A stretch of DNA of 64,000 bases from Rhizobium sp. BK602. GTDB taxonomy: Bacteria > Pseudomonadota > Alphaproteobacteria > Rhizobiales > Rhizobiaceae. Made by a program: the position numbers and the translations under genes. Below are positions 8,017 to 16,458 of the stretch, piece after piece (the first letter of the stretch is position 1; the number at the start of each line of letters is the position of its first letter). The notes beneath the pieces are model-generated. The model saw only the letters and a list, made by a program, of their open reading frames with translations. It did not search any database and was not told the origin of the DNA. Where the stretch lies: contig NZ_JACIBC010000010.1 in NCBI RefSeq assembly GCF_014195095.1, forward strand, positions 62,001-126,000. The letters are read 5' to 3'.

Positions 8017-8825
8017 TAAAGTGCCTCCGACAGTTCGGCGACTGCCTGTTCATATTGCTCCTTGTTCGGCACCTTGTGATGCCAGTCGACCCGATCCTGC
8101 ATGAACGAGATGCCCTGACCCTTGTTGGTATGGGCAACGATGCAATGGGGCCGCGCGCCGCGATGCTCGAGCGCGGGGACGATCTCGGCCATTGCGTTGC
8201 CGTTGATCTCGGTGACCTCCCAGCCGAAAGCCTCGAGCTTCGGCCGCAGCGGCGCGACATTGTTGGTGTCGGCGAGAGCGGCGCCCTGCTGGAAACGATT
8301 GTGGTCGATGATGAGCGTCAGGTTGTTCAGCCCGAACTGCGAGGCCGCCATGATGGCCTCCCAGTTGGATCCCTCCTGCATCTCACCGTCACCGGTCATC
8401 ACGTAGGTATGGTAGGCGGCGGAGATAAGCTTGCCTGCCTTGGCGACACCGACGGCAACCGGCAGGCCATGGCCGAGCGGGCCGGTATTGGTCTCGACAC
8501 CGGGAACCTTGTTGCAGTTCGGATGGCCGTTCAGCCGCGAATGCGGTTGCAGGAAGGTGGCGATTTCATCCTCGGGAAAGAAGCCACGCTTTGCCAGCGT
8601 GATGTAGAGCGCGCAGGCGGTGTGGCCCTTCGAGAGAATGAAGCGGTCCCGCTCTGGATGCCTGGCCTGCTCCGGATAGACCTTGAGGACACGGAAATAG
8701 AGCGCCGTCAGGATGTCGATGGCCGACATCTCCCCACCGATATGCCCCGCGCCCGCCGCATAGACCGCCTCCAGATCGCGCAGACGTATCTGACGCGCGA
8801 TGCGCTCAAGTTCCTTCCACTGCAT
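8016..8825 (-). CDS. Transketolase, N-terminal (thiamine diphosphate-binding) subunit
   Basis: 269 residues from the ATG at 8823-8825, chosen because AAGGAAA lies six bases upstream. An in-frame ATG at 8843 lies inside the operator-like inverted repeat and has no ribosome site. The thiamine diphosphate/magnesium motif is TGDGEMQEGSNWEAI followed by NNLTLIIDHN. LSKGHTACALY and TGPLGHGLPVAVG are standard transketolase features. It is the first gene of the minus-strand arm (transketolase N, transketolase C, kinase, regulator) and faces the transporter arm across a shared promoter region. Confidence 0.92.
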   Translation of the reverse strand: MQWKELERIARQIRLRDLEAVYAAGAGHIGGEMSAIDILTALYFRVLKVYPEQARHPERDRFILSKGHTACALYITLAKRGFFPEDEIATFLQPHSRLNGHPNCNKVPGVETNTGPLGHGLPVAVGVAKAGKLISAAYHTYVMTGDGEMQEGSNWEAIMAASQFGLNNLTLIIDHNRFQQGAALADTNNVAPLRPKLEAFGWEVTEINGNAMAEIVPALEHRGARPHCIVAHTNKGQGISFMQDRVDWHHKVPNKEQYEQAVAELSEAL

Positions 8826-9049
8826 AGCGTTTCCTTTGTGCATAAATATTCATTGCTAGATATTTTTGCACAATCGCGACCCTAGTCAAGCCTGTTTTGC
8901 GAATTTTAGTCATCGGACCCCTCGTTCACAACAGCATATCACCTATTGACAGGGGCAGGCTCAGTCGCTAATGAATTTTTCAACACTAGTGAATATTTAT
9001 TCTTAGTTGAAGATTGAACCGCGCAGCAAGCGAATAGGTGGGAGGAACA
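8826..9049. promoter_or_regulatory. Divergent promoter region with multiple SorC-like operator candidates
   Basis: Three elements stand out. (1) A long inverted repeat with 14-bp arms at 8836-8849 (TTGTGCATAAATAT) and 8860-8873 (ATATTTTTGCACAA), 13 of 14 matching, immediately before the transketolase start. (2) TGAATATTTATGC on the minus strand at 8840-8852, inside that repeat. (3) TGAATATTTATTC at 8990-9002, about 48 bp before the permease start, with a weaker relative (TGAATTTTTCA) at 8972-8982. The region is far more AT-rich than the flanking genes, as expected for a bidirectional promoter. Confidence 0.6.
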
Positions 9050-10030
9050 ATGTCCGCACTAGGCGTTCACGAGCAGGCCCGGCAATCCAGGATATCGCTC
9101 GCAAGACTCAGCGGAGCGACGGGTCCGTTAATTGGGTTGCTGTTGCTCTGCGTGTTTCTGAGCATTGCGACAGACACCTTCCTTTCGACTCGCAACGCAT
9201 TGAACATCCTCGACCAGATCACCGTCCTCGGCATCATGTCGGTCGGCATGACCTTCGTCATCCTCATCGGCGGCATCGATCTGTCGGTCGGATCGGTGCT
9301 TGCCCTGTCGATGATGATCATGGGCTGGGTCGCGAATGTCGCCGGGCTGCCGATGGGGATCGCCATACCGCTGGCTCTCCTCGCCTCGGCGCTGAGCGGC
9401 CTGATCGTCGGCGTGATGGTCACCAGCTTCCGCGTGCCGGCCTTCATCGCGACGCTTGCGATGATGTCCGTCGCGCGCGGCGTCGCCAACATGATCACCG
9501 ACGGCCAGCAGATCGTCGGCTTTCCGGACTGGTTCACGATGCTGGCGATCGACCGTCACTTCGGCGTGCTGACGGCCACCGTGTTCCTGATGCTCGTCAT
9601 CGCCGTGATCGCCTGGATCTTCCTGCAATATCGCTCGGAAGGCCGCATGCTCTATGCCGTCGGCGGCAACCCGGAGGTTGCCCGTCTCGCCGGCATCCAT
9701 GTGCCGCTGGTCACCATCGGCGTCTATGTAGTCTGCGCCTTGCTTGCGGGGCTCGCCGGGATCGTTCTGGCCGCGCGCCTCGATGCGGTGCAGCCCTCCA
9801 GCGGTTTCGGCTACGAACTCGACACCATCGCGGCCGTCGTCATCGGCGGGACCTCGCTTTCGGGTGGCGCCGGCGGCATCGGCGGCACGCTGATCGGCGT
9901 CCTCATCATCGGCGTGCTGCGCAATGGTCTGAACTTGCTGAATGTTTCGCCTTTCCTGCAGCAGGTCATCATCGGCGTGGTCATCGTCCTCGCCGTCGGC
10001 GCCGAGACGCTCCGCCGCAAGAAAGCATGA
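9050..10030 (+). CDS. Sugar ABC transporter permease, RbsC/AraH type
   Basis: About 326 residues from the ATG at 9050, preceded by GGAGGA at 9041-9046; a GTG at 9038 lies before that ribosome site and is rejected. The protein is polytopic with about eight to ten hydrophobic segments. It carries family landmarks: IGGIDLSVGSVLALS near residue 75, VPAFIATLAMM, GGNPEVARLAGI, and the permease signature AAVVIGGTSLSGGAGGIGGT near the C-terminus. It forms the membrane channel of a ribose-type (CUT2) importer with the following binding protein and ATPase. The permease comes first in the operon, and a hairpin-plus-T-run follows it. Confidence 0.93.
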   Translation: MSALGVHEQARQSRISLARLSGATGPLIGLLLLCVFLSIATDTFLSTRNALNILDQITVLGIMSVGMTFVILIGGIDLSVGSVLALSMMIMGWVANVAGLPMGIAIPLALLASALSGLIVGVMVTSFRVPAFIATLAMMSVARGVANMITDGQQIVGFPDWFTMLAIDRHFGVLTATVFLMLVIAVIAWIFLQYRSEGRMLYAVGGNPEVARLAGIHVPLVTIGVYVVCALLAGLAGIVLAARLDAVQPSSGFGYELDTIAAVVIGGTSLSGGAGGIGGTLIGVLIIGVLRNGLNLLNVSPFLQQVIIGVVIVLAVGAETLRRKKA

Positions 10031-10034
10031 TTCC

Positions 10035-10060
10035 GCGCGGCTGGCCGGCCGCGCATTTTT
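10035..10060 (+). terminator. Intrinsic terminator-like hairpin inside the transporter operon
   Basis: The 7-bp GC stem GCGCGGC/GCCGCGC with a 6-base loop is followed by ATTTTT. It stands between the permease and the binding-protein gene. It may cause partial termination, or protect the 3' end of the permease message; a separate promoter for the binding protein in 10061-10148 is also possible. Confidence 0.6.
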
Positions 10061-10148
10061 GGAATTCCTCTCCCAACAATCGGAGCGGATCAAAGGCCCG
10101 TGGGCGGAGGACACACCCAGGGGTAAAGTCAAAACCAAGGAGGAACTG

Positions 10149-11078
10149 ATGAAATTTTCCCGTATTCTGCTGGCTTCGGCCGCGGCCCTCGCTTTATCCC
10201 TGGGACCGGTGCAGGCCAAGGAGGTCAAGAAGCTCGGCCTCGCCGTCGCCAACCTTCAGGCGAACTTCTTCAACCAGATCAAACAGGCTGTCGAAGCCGA
10301 GGCGAAGTCGCGCGGCATCACCGTCGTGACCGTGGACGCGAAGGGAGATGGCCCGACGCAGGTGAACCAGATCCAGGATCTTCTCACCCAGAACATCGAT
10401 GCGCTGATCTACATTCCGGCGGGCGCTGCTGCGGCATCGATTCCGGTGAAACTCGCCCATCAGGCGGAGGTGCCGGTCATCAACGTCGACCGCAACGCCG
10501 ACGGCGCTCCGGGCGACACCTTCCTCGCCACCGATTCCGTCGCCTCGGCAAACGCCGTTTGCAAGCACATCATCGAAAAGGCCGGCGGCAAGGGCAGCAT
10601 GGTTATCATCCACGGCCAGAAGGGCACGACGCCGGAAGTCGACCGCACCAAGGGCTGCATGGAAGCCGTCAAGGCCAATCCGGGCGTGAAGATCGTCGCC
10701 GAGCAATGGTCCAACATGTGGAGCCAGGACGAAGGCTTCCAGATCATGCAGAACATGCTGCAGGCAAAGCCTGATATCTCGATCGTCTTTGCCCAGGCCG
10801 ACGGCCTGGCGCTGGGTGCCGCCCAGGCCATCAAGGTCGCCAATCCCTCCCAGAAGATCGTCGTTGGCGGTTTCGACGGCGATACCGCCGCTCTCGAAGC
10901 GCTGAAGAACGGCGTCTTCGACGTGACCGCGACGCAGCAGACACAGAAGATGGGCCGCGCGGCCGTCGACATGGCCGTCAAGATCGTCGGCGGCGAGAAG
11001 GTCGCGCCGGTCCAGCTCATGGATGCGACGCTGACCACCAAGGACAATGTCGAAGGCTTCATCGCCAACCATCCATGA
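10149..11078 (+). CDS. Periplasmic sugar-binding protein, RbsB type
   Basis: 309 residues starting at the ATG at 10149, after AAGGAGGAACTG. A Sec signal peptide (KFSRILLASAAALALS, cleavage likely after VQA) precedes a type-I periplasmic fold: KLGLAVANLQANFF at the N-terminus, DLLTQNIDALIYIPAGA, VPVINVDRNADG, and VVGGFDGDTAALEALKNG toward the C-terminus. This is the ribose/galactose-binding branch (Peripla_BP_4). It captures the sugar or polyol for the permease and the ATPase that follows. The ligand cannot be told from sequence; context suggests the polyol or ketose consumed by the neighbouring dehydrogenases and kinase. Confidence 0.93.
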   Translation: MKFSRILLASAAALALSLGPVQAKEVKKLGLAVANLQANFFNQIKQAVEAEAKSRGITVVTVDAKGDGPTQVNQIQDLLTQNIDALIYIPAGAAAASIPVKLAHQAEVPVINVDRNADGAPGDTFLATDSVASANAVCKHIIEKAGGKGSMVIIHGQKGTTPEVDRTKGCMEAVKANPGVKIVAEQWSNMWSQDEGFQIMQNMLQAKPDISIVFAQADGLALGAAQAIKVANPSQKIVVGGFDGDTAALEALKNGVFDVTATQQTQKMGRAAVDMAVKIVGGEKVAPVQLMDATLTTKDNVEGFIANHP

Positions 11079-11100
11079 TTTGCGGCCAAGGAGTGGTGAT

Positions 11101-12579
11101 ATGACGGAACCGGTTCTTTCTCTTCGAGGCATCTCGAAGCGCTATGGGCCTCTTGAGGTCCTGAAGAACGTCAGCCTCGACGTCTACCCCGGAGAGGTTG
11201 TCGCCCTCCTCGGGGAAAACGGCGCCGGCAAGTCGACCCTGTCGGGCATCATCGCCGGATCGCGCACTCCTTCGGATGGCACAATGACATGGCAGGGGCA
11301 GCCCTATGCCCCCGCCTCCCCGCGGGAAGCGATCGACAAGGGCGTGGTGCTGATCCACCAGGAGCTTCAGCTCCTGCCAGAGCTGACCATCGCCGAAAAC
11401 GTCTTCATCGGCCGCTGGCCGATGAAGAACGGAAGGATCGATCGCAAACAGATGGTCAAGCGCGCCCAAGAGCAGCTGTCCCGCCTGAATCTGCACATAC
11501 CCGCGACAAGGAAAGTCGCGGGGCTTTCCACGGCGAACCAGCAATTGATCGAGATCGCCAAGGCCTTGGCGCTCAATGCGAAATTGCTGATCCTCGACGA
11601 ACCCACCGCCGCGCTCGGCGGCGCGGAAACCGAAGCGCTCTTCGAGCAGGTCCGCAAGCTGCGCTCCGAAGGCGTCGGCATCGTCTACATTTCGCACCGG
11701 ATGGAGGAGATCAAACAGATCACCGACCGCATCATCGTCTTGCGCGACGGCGAACGGGTGCAGGAATTCGCCGACAGCGCAACGCCGGTGCGCACCATCG
11801 TCGAAAGCATGGTCGGACGCTCGCTCGACAGGATGTTCCCGACATTGCCGACGCCGCGGGAACAGCCGGTTCTGGAAGTCGAGGGGCTGACGGCCGCCGA
11901 CGCCTCCTTCTCGGACGTGAACTTCAAGGTCCGCGCCGGTGAAATCCTCGGCATTGCCGGGCTCGTCGGCGCCGGACGCACCGAGCTGGTGCGGGCGATT
12001 TCCGGCGCCGATCCGCTGAAATCGGGCACGGTCCGCCTCAACGGAGAACGGCTCGCCCTGCGCAGTCCGGCGGATGCGATCGCCAAGGGCATCGTCATGG
12101 TTCCCGAGGATCGCAAGCTCCAGGGCATTGTCGTCAGCCACCGCATCGGCGAGAATCTCGTCTACGCCAATCTCGACCGCTTCGGCCGGCGCTGGATCAC
12201 GCCGGCGATGAAACGCGACTTCGCGAAGAAGGCGATCGCGACCTTCGGCATCAAGGGGCGCGGCGAGCAGCCGGCATCGGATCTTTCCGGCGGCAATCAG
12301 CAGAAGATCGTCATCGCCAAATGGCTCATGCGCGATCCGAAGGTGGTTATCCTCGACGAGCCGACGCGCGGCATCGATGTCGGCGCCCGCGCCGGCATCT
12401 ACGACATCATCGTCGACCTCGCCAAGCGCGGTGTCGCCGTCATCGTCGTCAGCTCCGACCTCGAGGAAGTCCTCGGCGTTTCCAACCGGATTCTCGTGCT
12501 TGCGCAAGGCAAGCAGGCGGGCATTCTGGAGCGCGACCAGGCAAACGACGTCTCCGTCATGGAATTGGCAACAATCTGA
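11101..12579 (+). CDS. Sugar ABC transporter ATP-binding protein, RbsA/MglA type (two ATPase domains)
   Basis: 492 residues. The first nucleotide-binding domain has Walker A GENGAGKST (about residues 40-48), Walker B LLILDEPTAAL, and a diverged signature region (AGLSTANQQL). The second has the degenerate Walker A of this family (GLVGAGRTEL), signature DLSGGNQQK, and Walker B VVILDEPTRGIDVG. The tandem layout and length are diagnostic of CUT2 importers. The gene begins 22 bp after the binding-protein stop, with an AAGGAGTGGTG ribosome site before the ATG at 11101. Confidence 0.95.
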   Translation: MTEPVLSLRGISKRYGPLEVLKNVSLDVYPGEVVALLGENGAGKSTLSGIIAGSRTPSDGTMTWQGQPYAPASPREAIDKGVVLIHQELQLLPELTIAENVFIGRWPMKNGRIDRKQMVKRAQEQLSRLNLHIPATRKVAGLSTANQQLIEIAKALALNAKLLILDEPTAALGGAETEALFEQVRKLRSEGVGIVYISHRMEEIKQITDRIIVLRDGERVQEFADSATPVRTIVESMVGRSLDRMFPTLPTPREQPVLEVEGLTAADASFSDVNFKVRAGEILGIAGLVGAGRTELVRAISGADPLKSGTVRLNGERLALRSPADAIAKGIVMVPEDRKLQGIVVSHRIGENLVYANLDRFGRRWITPAMKRDFAKKAIATFGIKGRGEQPASDLSGGNQQKIVIAKWLMRDPKVVILDEPTRGIDVGARAGIYDIIVDLAKRGVAVIVVSSDLEEVLGVSNRILVLAQGKQAGILERDQANDVSVMELATI

Positions 12580-12604
12580 AGAACGAATGAAGAAAGGAAG
12601 AGCG

Positions 12605-13393
12605 ATGCCCGCCATCACTCTGAATGCTCCCAAGCTTTTCGACCTCGCAGGCCAGGTGGCGCTTGTCACGGGCGCCGGCAGCGGCATCGGACAGCGCATC
12701 GCGACCGGCCTTGCCCAATGCGGCGCCGACGTGGCGCTGCTGGACCGCCGGAATGATGACGGCCTCTCCAACACAGCGGAATTCGTGCGCCAGGCTGGGC
12801 GCCGCTCGATCCAGATCGCGGCCGATGTGACGAACAAGGCATCGCTTGCCGAGGCGGTCGCGCGGACGGAAGCCGAGCTCGGCGCCCTGTCGCTGGCGGT
12901 CAACGCCGCCGGCATCGCCAATGCCAATCCGGCGGAGGAGATGGAGGAGGATCAGTACCAGACGCTGATGGACATCAACCTCAAGGGCGTGTTCCTGTCC
13001 TGCCAGGCGGAAGCGCGCGCCATGCTCAAGCACGGCAAGGGCTCCATCGTCAACATCGCCTCCATGTCCGGCGTCATCGTCAATCGCGGCCTCAACCAGT
13101 GCCACTACAACGCCTCCAAGGCCGGCGTGATCCACATGTCGAAATCCATGGCGATGGAATGGGTCGGGCGCGGTATCCGCGTCAACACGATCTCGCCCGG
13201 CTACACGGCCACCCCGATGAACACGCGGCCGGAGATGGTGCATCAGACGAAGCTCTTCGAAGAGCAGACGCCGATGCAGCGCATGGCGAATGTCGACGAG
13301 ATGGTCGGCCCCGCCGTGTTCCTGCTCTCGGATGCCGCAAGCTTCGTCACGGGCGTCGACCTGCTCGTCGACGGCGGTTTCTGCTGCTGGTGA
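12605..13393 (+). CDS. SDR-family oxidoreductase, probable polyol dehydrogenase
   Basis: 262 residues from the ATG at 12605, which follows GAAAGGAAGAG. A classical short-chain dehydrogenase: cofactor motif TGAGSGIGQRI, acidic LLDRR after the second strand (NAD preference), NAAGIAN, catalytic serine in NIASMSGVI, YNASK with the catalytic tyrosine and lysine, and the C-terminal VDGGF. In an operon with a CUT2 transporter, kinase and transketolase, it most likely oxidises an imported polyol to the ketose. Two SDRs occur in this operon, so they may act in sequence or on different stereoisomers. Confidence 0.85.
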   Translation: MPAITLNAPKLFDLAGQVALVTGAGSGIGQRIATGLAQCGADVALLDRRNDDGLSNTAEFVRQAGRRSIQIAADVTNKASLAEAVARTEAELGALSLAVNAAGIANANPAEEMEEDQYQTLMDINLKGVFLSCQAEARAMLKHGKGSIVNIASMSGVIVNRGLNQCHYNASKAGVIHMSKSMAMEWVGRGIRVNTISPGYTATPMNTRPEMVHQTKLFEEQTPMQRMANVDEMVGPAVFLLSDAASFVTGVDLLVDGGFCCW

Positions 13394-13398
13394 TCCCG

Positions 13399-14145
13399 AT
13401 GTCGAAAAAGCTGATTGCCGGAAACTGGAAGATGAACGGGACGCTCGCGGATCTGCTCGAGGTCTCGGCGATTGCCGCCGCCGCCGAGGACGCCAAGGCC
13501 GATGCGGTCCTTTGCCCTCCCGCGACGCTGATCGACCGCGCCGTCTCCGCCACCAGAGGAACCAGGCTGCGCATCGGGGCGCAGGATTGCCATGCGAACA
13601 CGTCCGGCGCGCATACCGGCGACATCTCGGCGGAAATGCTCGCCGATCTCGGCGCCGCCTATGTGATCCTCGGCCATTCCGAGCGCCGTGTCGACCATGG
13701 CGAGACCAGCCGGACGGTCGCGGCCAAGGCGCTGGCGGCCCGCCGCGCCGGGCTGAACGCCATCATATGCGTCGGCGAAACCGAAGGAGAAAGAGCCGGC
13801 GGCACTACGCTTGCGGTTGTCGAAGAACAGCTGCGAACCTCCATTCCCGAGGGCGCCAGCGCGGCCAACACGACGGTCGCCTACGAGCCGGTATGGGCGA
13901 TCGGAAGCGGACGGGTCCCGACGAACGAGGAGATCGCCGAGGTGCATGCCGCCCTGCGCGCCGCGCTCTCCAGCCGCTTCGGCAGCGAGGCAACCGGCAT
14001 TCGCCTGCTCTATGGCGGCTCGGTGAAGCCTTCCAATGCCGGCTCGATCTTTTCGATTGCGGGCGTTGACGGGGCACTGGTCGGCGGCGCCTCGCTCAAG
14101 GCCTCCGATTTCGCCGCCATCCTGTCGGCGGCATCCGGCACATGA
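13399..14145 (+). CDS. tpiA: Triosephosphate isomerase
   Basis: 248 residues starting five bases after the preceding SDR stop (ATG at 13399). Substrate lysine in AGNWKMNG, the histidine in GHSERR, and the catalytic glutamate followed by loop 6 in YEPVWAIGSGRVPT are all intact, as is LYGGSVKP at the phosphate site. It interconverts dihydroxyacetone phosphate and glyceraldehyde-3-phosphate. A pathway-linked copy inside a sugar operon is expected when the pathway yields one triose-P and consumes the other. In the known apulose-4-phosphate transketolase reaction, DHAP is formed and glyceraldehyde-3-P is the acceptor. It is probably a second copy alongside a housekeeping tpiA elsewhere. Confidence 0.95.
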   Translation: MSKKLIAGNWKMNGTLADLLEVSAIAAAAEDAKADAVLCPPATLIDRAVSATRGTRLRIGAQDCHANTSGAHTGDISAEMLADLGAAYVILGHSERRVDHGETSRTVAAKALAARRAGLNAIICVGETEGERAGGTTLAVVEEQLRTSIPEGASAANTTVAYEPVWAIGSGRVPTNEEIAEVHAALRAALSSRFGSEATGIRLLYGGSVKPSNAGSIFSIAGVDGALVGGASLKASDFAAILSAASGT

Positions 14146-14249
14146 GCGCGTAACGACACCGACGGAACGGGATAACAGCCGTTGGCGAACGATGCGGCAT
14201 CTGCCGTGCCGCATCCACAAATCCGAGAGATCGAAAGGGAGGAGCCCTC

Positions 14250-15032
14250 ATGAGCCGTTTCGAAAACAAGACCGTGGTCATCACCGGCGCAAGCCGCGGG
14301 ATCGGCGCAGCCATCGCAAGGCGGTTCGCCCGCGAAGGCGCGAGCGTGGTCGTCTCGGCGAATGAGGAGACGGTCCATGCCGTGGCTGAGGAGATCAGGC
14401 GCGACGGCGGCCGGGCGGCCTCCTTCGTCGGCGACGTCACTGACAAGGCCAGTGTCGTTGCCTTGTTCGACGCCGCCGAACGTGAATTCGGCGGCGTCGA
14501 CGTCTCCATCCAGAATGCCGGCGTCATCACCATATCGCGCGTCGAAAATCTGGCCGAAGCGGACTGGGACAAGGTGATGGCCGTCAACACGAAGGGCGTG
14601 TTCCTCTGCGCGCAGGAAGCGATCGCGCGCATGCGCAAGCATCGTCGCGGCGGCCGCATCATCAACACAGCTTCCGGCCAGGCCCGCGACGGCTTCATCT
14701 ATACGCCGCACTACGCCGCCTCGAAGATGGGCGTCGTCGGCATCACGCAGAGCCTGGCCAAGGAAGTCGCCACCGAGGGCATTACCGTCAACGCCTTCTG
14801 CCCCGGCATCATCGAGACCGATATGTGGGCCTATAACGACCAGGCCTGGGGCAAGCTGCTCGGCAATTACGGCCCCGGCGAACTGATGAAGGAATGGGTC
14901 GAGGGCATACCGATGAAACGGCCGGGCTCCGGCGAGGACGTCGCCGGCCTCGTGACCTTCCTCGCCAGCGACGACGCAGCTTACATCACCGGCCAGACGA
15001 TCAATGTCGACGGCGGGCTGATCATGTCCTGA
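14250..15032 (+). CDS. SDR-family oxidoreductase (polyol/diol dehydrogenase-like)
   Basis: 260 residues preceded by GAAAGGGAGGAGC. TGASRGIGAAI is the cofactor loop, with NAGV in the fourth strand, catalytic serine in NTASGQ, YAASK active site, and VDGGLIMS at the end. The overall pattern resembles sorbitol, acetoin or threitol dehydrogenases of the classical SDR group. It closes the plus-strand transporter/dehydrogenase operon, 104 bp after the triosephosphate isomerase, and the next gene is convergent. It may oxidise a second polyol or a stereoisomer of the main substrate. Confidence 0.85.
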   Translation: MSRFENKTVVITGASRGIGAAIARRFAREGASVVVSANEETVHAVAEEIRRDGGRAASFVGDVTDKASVVALFDAAEREFGGVDVSIQNAGVITISRVENLAEADWDKVMAVNTKGVFLCAQEAIARMRKHRRGGRIINTASGQARDGFIYTPHYAASKMGVVGITQSLAKEVATEGITVNAFCPGIIETDMWAYNDQAWGKLLGNYGPGELMKEWVEGIPMKRPGSGEDVAGLVTFLASDDAAYITGQTINVDGGLIMS

Positions 15033-15086
15033 GATCATTGAAGGGACGGGCCGCGCTGTACCGGCGGCTCGCCCCTCGTCAAGCCT

Positions 15087-15818
15087 CTACTTCACATCGG
15101 CCTTCACGAACTGGCGCAGCTCCGGCGTTTGCGGATCGGCGAACAACTCCCTCGAGGGCCCCTGCTCCCAGATCGTGCCCTTGTGCATGAAGATGGTCTG
15201 GGTCGCGACACGGCGGGCAAAGGCCATCTCGTGGGTGACGAGGATCATCGTCATGCCGTCGCGCGCCAGCCGCTCCATGACCAGCAGCACCTCCTCGGTC
15301 AGCTCCGGATCGAGCGCGGAAGTCACTTCGTCGAAGAGCATCACCTTCGGCCGCATGGCAAGCGAGCGGGCGATCGCCACGCGCTGCTGCTGGCCGCCGG
15401 ACAGCTGGTCCGGATAGGCGTCGAACTTCTCCGACAGGCCGACGAGCTGCAGCACCTCGCGAGCGATCTCGCGGGTTTCCGATTTCTTGACATCCTTGAC
15501 GATGCGCGGCGCCAGCATAATGTTCTCGCCGACGGTCAGATGCGGGAAAAGATTGTAGCTCTGGAAGACGATGCCGACATCGGTTCTGAGGTTTCTCAGC
15601 GCCTTGGGATCAGTGCCTAGCGCATGGCCTGCGATCTCGATCCGGCCGGAATTGATCTTCTCCAGCCCGTTCATGCAGCGCAGCAGCGTGCTCTTACCGG
15701 AGCCGGAACGGCCGATCAGCGCGAAGACTTCGCCGCGTTCGACATTGAGCGACACGCCCTTGAGGACTTCGAGCGCACCGAAGCTTTTGTGAACGTTTTC
15801 AACGATTACTTCCGGCAT
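15087..15818 (-). CDS. Polar amino acid ABC transporter ATP-binding protein
   Basis: 243 residues from the ATG at 15816-15818; upstream in-frame codons belong to the overlapping permease. Walker A GRSGSGKST, signature QLSGGQQQRVAIARSLA, Walker B VMLFDEVTSALDPEL, and the histidine switch in VTHEMAFA are all present, in the arrangement of GlnQ/HisP/GltL. It powers the importer formed with the two permeases and the binding protein encoded upstream on the same strand. Its 5' end overlaps the upstream permease gene by 20 bases. Confidence 0.93.
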   Translation of the reverse strand: MPEVIVENVHKSFGALEVLKGVSLNVERGEVFALIGRSGSGKSTLLRCMNGLEKINSGRIEIAGHALGTDPKALRNLRTDVGIVFQSYNLFPHLTVGENIMLAPRIVKDVKKSETREIAREVLQLVGLSEKFDAYPDQLSGGQQQRVAIARSLAMRPKVMLFDEVTSALDPELTEEVLLVMERLARDGMTMILVTHEMAFARRVATQTIFMHKGTIWEQGPSRELFADPQTPELRQFVKADVK

Positions 15819-16458
15819 GAAGCCTCCTTTCCAGCCAACGCGAGAGCTGGGACAATGGGTAGCAGACGACGAAATAGAGGGCCGCGACCGCGATGAAGAC
15901 GCGGAACGGCTGGAACGTCGCATTGTTGATGAGCTGCCCGGCACGGGCGAGTTCGACGAAGCCAATGATCGAGGTGATCGAGGTATTCTTGACCACCTGC
16001 ACGGCAAAGCCCACGGTCGGCGGCAGGGAAATGCGCACCGCCTGCGGCAGGATGACGTAGCGATATTGCTGCAGCCGGGTCATGGCGAGCGATTCCGACG
16101 CCTCCCATTGCTGCTTGGGCACGGCCTGGATGCAGCCGCGCCAGATCTCCGCCAGATAGCCGGAGGCATAGATCGTCATCGACGCGCCCGCGGCAATGAG
16201 CGGCGGCAGCTCGAAGCCGGCGAGGCTCAGCCCGTAATAGGACAGGAACAGGATCATCAGGACCGGAATGCCCTGGATGATCTGGATATAGGTGCCGGCG
16301 GCGACCCGCACGGCCTTGATCGACGAAGTGCGGGCGAGCGCCACCGCGAACCCCAGCAGCCCGCCACCGATCAGCGCGATGATCGTCAGCACGACGGTCC
16401 ATTGCAGCGATTGCAGCAGGAAGGAGAATTCGTCGAAACCGAATGTTCTCAAACTCAT
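15799..16458 (-). CDS. Amino acid ABC transporter permease (HisQM/GlnP type), second subunit
   Basis: 219 residues from MSLRTFGFDEF (ATG at 16456-16458), which overlaps the stop of the upstream permease as ATGA. It has about five hydrophobic segments. The cytoplasmic EAA-type loop carries the family signature (EASESLAMTRLQQYRYVILPQA), split here as EASESLAMT and YVILPQAVR. It pairs with the neighbouring permease to form a heterodimeric channel. Confidence 0.9.
   Translation of the reverse strand: MSLRTFGFDEFSFLLQSLQWTVVLTIIALIGGGLLGFAVALARTSSIKAVRVAAGTYIQIIQGIPVLMILFLSYYGLSLAGFELPPLIAAGASMTIYASGYLAEIWRGCIQAVPKQQWEASESLAMTRLQQYRYVILPQAVRISLPPTVGFAVQVVKNTSITSIIGFVELARAGQLINNATFQPFRVFIAVAALYFVVCYPLSQLSRWLERRLHAGSNR

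Noticed and set aside
9128..10252. Long minus-strand frame opposite the permease gene
   Set aside because: Rich in D, H, R and G as expected from antisense of a GC-rich membrane-protein gene; no family pattern.
11059..12927. A 622-codon minus-strand frame across the sugar ATPase gene
   Set aside because: Composition is typical of an antisense shadow, and the plus-strand ATPase motifs are intact.
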